DNA of 64,000 nt from Voacanga thouarsii (lineage: Eukaryota; Streptophyta; Magnoliopsida; Gentianales; Apocynaceae): the NCBI GenBank assembly GCA_026120185.1, contig JANUWF010002425.1:806001-870000 (forward strand), in the 5' to 3' direction. The notes beneath the pieces were generated by a model. That model saw only the letters and a program-made list of their open reading frames with translations. It had not been told where the DNA came from and made no database searches. A program made the position numbers and the translations under genes. Below, in pieces: positions 58,451 to 64,000 of the stretch. Each line of letters starts with the position of its first letter. Position 1 is the stretch's first letter.

Positions 58451-59750
58451 GTTGAGTTGGAACATTGCGTGGGAATATGAAGAACAACTCACGAGATTAA
58501 GACTAAACCAAGAGATTATTTTCCTTTTTTCTTGTTGTCTTGCTTTAATTTGGATAATCTTTAGCTGTTTTCAGTTGGTTCATTTGTGTTCATGTTTGTT
58601 TGGTGTGTTTTTAAATTTTAGTGCATTTATTTTAATTTATACACACACACACACACACATATATAAAGAAAAAAAAATTTAGTCCAAAAGTTAAACCGAT
58701 ACCGACCCTGGTTGGTTGAGCTAATGCCGACTTACGCCAGGTATTAGACACCCGACAGCCACCATAGCAGTTATTTTCACCTCCAAAAACCAAAATTTCT
58801 TTTTTCCCTCTCTAGCCTATCAACAGTTCTACTTTCTCAACCACTGCTAGCTTGATTTTCACCTCCAAAACAAGTTTTTAACATCAAAATCCTTGATTCT
58901 TCATAGTTTTCTTCAATTTCTACAAATTAAATCTCTCAAAATCTCTACAAATCACACTTTCAAACCGGCCACTATTGGTGTTGTTTTTTTCAAGAATTTT
59001 ACATAAATTGCTTGCCTATTAATAGAAGAACATTGTGGTATGAATTTTCTTTCAATTTTATGGTTAAATTTTGAATTAAATTTCTTGGTATTTTGCTCTG
59101 CTTATAAAGAAATTCAAATTTCTAGGCTTGTTAAATTGATTTGAGGATTGTCGAATGCCTACAATAATGTCATGGAAATTATTAGGATACTCTTATGGAA
59201 TGATTTATGCTTTGATGTCATTATGTTTATCTTGTGAATTCACGAGATTAATTTTTATGCTATATTTGAAGTTTTTGATATTTTGGGCATACATATGAGT
59301 TTGATCAGTTTGTTAGAAGTATTATGCATTGGAGAAGTTTTGAGAACTTTGAGAAACATTTTGGAGTCATATTCATCTTGCTACATATTTTTCATACAAT
59401 ATTTAAGCCTTAAAGGTATACAGGAGCATGCTTGAGTTTGATCATGTATATATACTGCTAGTATGTAAACTTGAAATGCTTATCAACCTTCTTGTTATTC
59501 ATATTTGGTTCTTGGAAATTTTAGTTTCTTGTAGGTTGTTTAGGAGGTTGGGATGGCTATGAGATTAGTAACTATCTTGTAGTGATTTGGTTGAGCTTTG
59601 TTGTGTTTAGTGTGGTAATTGTTGTAAGTGTGCAAGAGTTAGATTGTGTTGATTGTTGTGGTGGGCACTTTAAGTGTTGTGATATTAACATTGGAAAATT
59701 GAGTCTTCTTTTATTTTCTTCCTACATATTTTGAATTACTTTGTGACACC
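58451..59750 (+). other. I: pol deleted; non-coding linker to the downstream ORF
   Basis: After the gag tail the sequence turns T-rich (58,520-58,640), holds a (CA)n tract (58,641-58,660), and then resembles the untranslated stretch before the Athila downstream ORF. Protease, RT, RNase H and integrase (normally about 3-4 kb) are absent. The breakpoint is near 58,500. I see no gene here. Confidence 0.6.
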
Positions 59751-59754
59751 ATAC

Positions 59755-60060
59755 CTAAAACTAGGAGTCTAGGACAATCTTGAAAGAGAGCTAGAGCCTC
59801 TTCATCTAGTACGACCCATTCCTTTGAGTATTTCCCTATACAACCTATACAATTTCTTAATCATCCTATCAAAATTGGTACCAAAAGTATGTGAACAATA
59901 AAATCATTGTGGAAAAGACTTTCAAACCATCTATTAACAACTCTTTACAACTATCTACCATGTTTAGGAGATTGGGTAGGGAGCCATCATTCGATTGCAG
60001 GGTATGGATTGTCCAGTGTTGATTAAGGAGTTTTATGCTAATAAGTAAAAAAAAAAAAAA
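59755..60060 (+). pseudogene. I: start of the Athila/Tat downstream ORF, broken
   Basis: The frame reads PKTRSLGQS, stop, KRARASSSSTT, close to the basic serine-rich start typical of this ORF family. After a shift, GMDCPVLIKEFYANK (about 60,005-60,045) gives the KEFYAN signature of the plant transposon domain (PF20167 type). A 17-base A run follows and element J begins at 60,097. The other half of such a domain is at the left end of the window in T1. The cellular role of the protein is unknown to me. Confidence 0.6.
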
Positions 60061-60096
60061 AAAGAATGACCTAGAGACTTTTTCCGCAATGGTTAA

Positions 60097-63000
60097 TGTA
60101 ACACCTGTACTAGAAAATAGGTCAAAAGCATAGAATAACTTTGGGTGTCACCCTATTTAATTACCCAGACAAGGGGTCTTTATAACAATCAAAGCTGAAA
60201 GGAATAGAATGCAAGATAATAGCTAAAACTGTAAAGATATTTGAAAGCATATGTAATCATATACAACACAAGGAAGTTTATAGTACGTTACAAAAACTTG
60301 TTTGATACAACTAAAAAACACAATATATACAGAGCTGTAGTATTCGTGAACTCAAGATGCTGGACTGTCTTCAAATATGTTGAGTGCTAACTTCGGCTCC
60401 TAAGAAAATAGAGTAAAATCCAGGTATGAGTGAAAATCACTCATTAAATCCCATATGTGCTATTGATTTCATAAAAACACAAGTGCTGAAAATTATTATC
60501 TTATACTTTGAAGAGTGAAACAAAAGATTTCAATTAGTTTTTTCACTGAAAGCAACACTACAATTGAGTTTCCCCTTATTTTCTTGAAAGTTGCACTGCT
60601 TTTGGTACAAAAAATTGAAAATTAACATTTGTTTAGAAATCATATGTACATTTTGGAAAATTAAATTTTATCAACACTATTGCCCTATATTTCAAACATG
60701 CATTCATTTATCTCATAGACAGTTGCCCTGCATGCAAAGCGCACAAGGTTTCGCCTTCGGCCTTCACAGTCTTCTTATGCCTGGACTATGCCTCCAGCAA
60801 TCAATCAGATTATACCGGAATAGTGAGTGACACAAGCACATCACCTCCAGAATTAAATTTTTTACTTACCACCTAAATCTTAAAAGTCCCAATCCTGACG
60901 TCAATTATTATCGAGGTGGCAAGGGATTGAACACACTAAGTATCCCCACCCAGCAACCATGAACAACCCATAAACAATATGCATATAGACATCAGGCAAT
61001 TTCCAGGTGCTAAATAGTTAGCTATGATAGTTAATCTCAATAACCTACCACCATGTTTGGATTAAGACAATTCCCAAAATTAGATAGGTTACTTGTGGTC
61101 ATCTACCTGTAGCTTAACCTAGTACAGTGATAAAAGCCATCGCTAGGTACTTAACTCTTTATTAGAACACACGACCAATCCAATGTTACATTCCCCAAAG
61201 GGGGATATCATAACTCCTAAAGGAATATCAAGAAAATCCATTTTGGGGCCAAAAATATCATTTTTTAAATAATGATTCCATACCCAGAAATCATTCGAGA
61301 AAATAGTACATTGAAGGATAAAAAGACCTTCACATGATAGAAACGATTCTTGAAAGGCACTTACATAATTTCTAAATACCCGTGATCAAAATGGAAGTTT
61401 ATCTAGGAATAAAGTGTTCCTTGAGGGCACATATGTAAATTATACACGTCTAGATCCAAAAAGTATTTTATTTTGTAAATTCTAGAATTCCAAATCCATA
61501 AAGGAAATAAACACAAGAATTTCATAAAGAACGTTCCTTACAGTGTTTAAATAACATTTATCATTCCATTCTACCAAGTATAGAGTTAGTTAAAAAGTAT
61601 ATGTCAAAATGCGTTTATGCAAGTAAAACAGTCATTTTGTGGCATAACATATTAAATGAATACTTGGTATGCACATTTGCCCATGAAACTATTTAAAGCA
61701 TTGTAGAAATATTCCATTTTCAAACATTCAGTTATTTTCTGGTTCAAAAAAATCAAATAGATTCACAATATTCATTGTACATAAAACTATAGCACATTTT
61801 GAAAATCATATAGCACAAGAACGATAGTTATCAAAATATTGGTGGGGCTCACCTTGCATCGCGCTAACAGTTTATTATTTTGCTTGTTCATAATCTCTCA
61901 CGATCCTTAATGTGAATACCTTTATTAAGGAGTCACACCATTTCTCTTAGTCACTCACAATGTAGATAACTATATAGCAACTACACATATATAGCTAGGA
62001 GGGGATATTCATTCTTCTCACAAAATAAAATGCATTATTTGAGATAGTCCGAATCTATTAATTTTTTTCTTTATCCTTTTCTCAAGTAAGCATATCAGCT
62101 CATTATGTATCCTCTTAATTCTCATTCATGCATGAATATCAATGAAAGCAACATAAGGACATTTTAACTAAGATGAAAATTCTGCAATTTCTCAACTTGG
62201 CATCCTTTCGTAATTTAAACGTAACATTTGATCTGTAAGTCTAATTAACATCAAATTTACACCAAAATGCTCCTAAGATCATAAGCTACAAAACCATAAA
62301 GTCCAATTAGGTTTTTCGGGACACGACCATACATTACTAGGACCGAAGCCTCCTATCTTTACCATGCAAGCACACCTTTTCTAACAAAATACATTAACCA
62401 TACATTTTATCTTTGCTTCAAGCCATAAAGAACACTTGATTCACTTCATGTATTATCTTAGCAACATAGAACCAGCCCGATTTTCGTCATGAAGATAGCT
62501 AAAAACTCACACAATCAGCACAACAAAACTAGCAGCCTTAAACAACTTTCACCAACCTTTGATTTTTATTCAATAATCATATATCTTTCACTTATTTTCT
62601 TACTTCAATCATTTCTCCCAATTTTCAGCCATGAACACCCTTCCATAACTTCACCAAAAATTCACCAAATCACATAATAATCACACCAAAATACTCCCTT
62701 CTTCCACTGGCAGCCATATCACAACACAAAACAATAGTATAACAAGAATAATTCATGTAGAATAAACATAAAGCTTGCTATTTCCATACAAAATACTATA
62801 ATAATAATCCCCAAAGCTAGTAGAACAACTTTAATTCATGAAGTAAGGCTTTTACCTTCTCTTAGATGAAATCTTGCAAGAAAAAGCCCCAAACTTCTTG
62901 TTATTTTCTTTCTCTCTCATTTTCTCTCTTATTTGTCTCTCACGCTTTCGTTGCTCAACTGCTCAGCATTCTCTCTCTTTGTGATATTTTAATTCATCAT

Positions 63001-63555
63001 ATGCTTAATTAGAATTTTAGGAAGCATATAGAACTTGGAGAAGTCCTGGAAGCTTATAGAAATGCTTGGGCGTTCTAATTGGGCTTGGTGTGCTTTTTAT
63101 TAATTTTTTTTTCTTTCTTCTTATTGCACTTAATCAATTCAAACCCACTTCTCTCACACCTTAAAGTATTTCGTGGGCCTTCTTGAGCTAAAGAATGGCC
63201 TTAATTGATTGTTCCAACTTAGCCCATCAACTAATTCCAAGCCCACAACCTTTCCCGCAAGAATCTTTATTTCTAAAAAATAATAATAATTCGGGTATTA
63301 TTCACCATAGTCTGGAAAAATGTTTATTCCACCAATGCAATCTACGCTTTACACTAATCATTATGGTGTCTCTCAAAAGTTCTAAACTCTTTCCCAATTT
63401 CTCTTAATTCATGATCAAAAATACCCCGGGGAACTTTTATTGCGCCAAAATGCTCATCGCATTAAATAAAGCATTTTTTGTTCTGGCTTTACATACAAAT
63501 TCCTGCTTGATACAAAGTAGTCAGTACTTAATGTATTTAAGGAAAAGATGTCACA
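60097..63555 (-). mobile_element. J 3' LTR (gypsy, minus strand)
   Basis: On the element strand it starts TGTGACATC (63,555) and ends GGTGTTACA (60,097), 3,459 bp. It carries a TATAAAG box (60,178-60,184) 87 bases before its end, TGACGTCA (60,896-60,903), and blocks matching the Gy2 LTR (AAGACCCCTTGTCTGGG). It is inserted in I's downstream ORF; the target copy would be GTTAA (60,092-60,096). Short ORFs in it are not genes. Confidence 0.85.
60896..60903. promoter_or_regulatory. TGACGTCA palindrome in the J LTR
   Basis: This is the counterpart of 18,362 and 29,725, again near GGTGGCAAG (60,916). Confidence 0.45.
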
Positions 63556-64000
63556 ATCTACCCTCGTTCAACGAATTTCATTCTCAAAATTAGGTCCATC
63601 CTTAAAAAGCTCTGGGTACTTCTTTCTCATGTTTGTTTCTGTCTCCCAGGTCGCGTCTTGGACTGGGTGATGATTCTAAAGTACTTTCACCAGTGGGATT
63701 TTCTTATGCCGCAATTCCTTCTAAGCATACTCTAAAATTCTAATCAGTTTCTCCTCATAACTCAAACTGGAAACGTGAATCACATCATGACTTCCTCGTA
63801 ATTTTGCTTGTAGGCATAATTGGTATACTACTTTCCCAATCTTCTCCATAATGGGAATATAGTCCAAGGTGTCGAGATGCCAATTTCCTCTTTTGTCCTT
63901 TGTTCCACAAGTAACGCTGTGAGGTCAACTTTAAAAACACTTAGTCTCCTTCTACAAACTCCAAGTCTTCTCTATCCTAGTCGGCGTAACTTTTTTGCTG
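63556..64000 (-). pseudogene. J: integrase C-terminal end, runs off the window
   Basis: Reading leftward from the window edge on the minus strand: EDLEFVEGD, VFLKLTSQRYL, then after a frameshift near 63,890 LRGSHDVIHVSSLSYEEK, LIRILEYA, stop, KELRHKKIPLVKVL, stop, NHHPVQDATWETETNMRKKY and PELFKDGPNFENEIR. This aligns with Gy2's C-terminal end (26,220-26,390). The purine-rich stretch GAACGAGGGTAGATTG precedes the LTR. Stops replace Gln or Trp codons. The rest of pol lies beyond the window. Confidence 0.85.

Overview
The window is plant nuclear DNA, most likely from a eudicot and from repeat-rich heterochromatin. It is AT-rich, and essentially every interval can be assigned to an LTR retrotransposon, a relic of one, or a solo LTR. 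Primer-binding sites match the 3' ends of plant initiator-tRNA-Met and tRNA-Asp, and the Gag and Pol remnants are of plant Ty3/gypsy type. I found no host protein-coding gene, rRNA, functional tRNA gene or CRISPR array. The species cannot be named from the sequence. Element names (T1, Gy1, E, K, A, Gy2, L, M, F, G, I, J, H) are mine.

Left part (1-9,609). The 3' end of an Athila/Tat-like element, T1, ends in an LTR (1,881-5,382) that carries a Copia-like solo LTR (2,087-3,820). T1 sits inside the RNase H gene of an old gypsy relic, Gy1. The same gene is interrupted twice more by two related Copia-like solo LTRs in opposite orientation (5,548-7,281 and 7,429-9,289). Gy1's polypurine tract and 3' LTR start follow at 9,597-9,610.

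Central nest (9,610-37,302). Gy1's 3' LTR begins at 9,610 and resumes at 35,196-37,302, so about 24.5 kb was inserted into it. The outer insert is a minus-strand non-autonomous element E (10,683-35,195). E's 3' LTR was hit by Gy2 (16,156-30,477), a nearly complete Tekay/Del-like gypsy element with ORF1, gag, protease, RT, RNase H and integrase relics. Gy2's own 5' LTR was hit by non-autonomous element A, and A by element K. One deletion at about 10,876 would explain every missing piece on the left side of this stack. A Copia-like LTR also interrupts Gy2 (19,632 to about 21,301).

Right-centre (37,303-50,334). An old gypsy-type LTR relic H carries solo LTR L (37,884-43,563), which itself carries solo LTR M (39,297-43,442). 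Both solo LTRs have perfect 5-bp target duplications. H is then interrupted by F, a gypsy element with a 4.4-kb LTR, an initiator-Met PBS and a pre-gag ORF.

Right part (50,335-64,000). Non-autonomous element G has two LTRs and a triplicated tRNA-Asp PBS. It is followed by a Copia-like LTR fragment and then element I, an Athila/Tat-like element that keeps a gag relic and the start of its downstream ORF but has lost pol. I is interrupted by minus-strand gypsy element J, whose pol runs off the right edge.

Nothing here looks like a new functional system. The features most worth checking are the triplicated PBS, a GC-rich palindromic motif shared by unrelated LTR families, a perfect hairpin at fixed distance from the polypurine tract, an extra ORF upstream of gag in two gypsy elements, a tRNA-like segment at the same offset in two LTRs, and the very deep nesting with one inferred deletion. 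All coding regions are broken. Boundaries come from reading repeats by eye, so ends without a matching duplication may be off by several bases.
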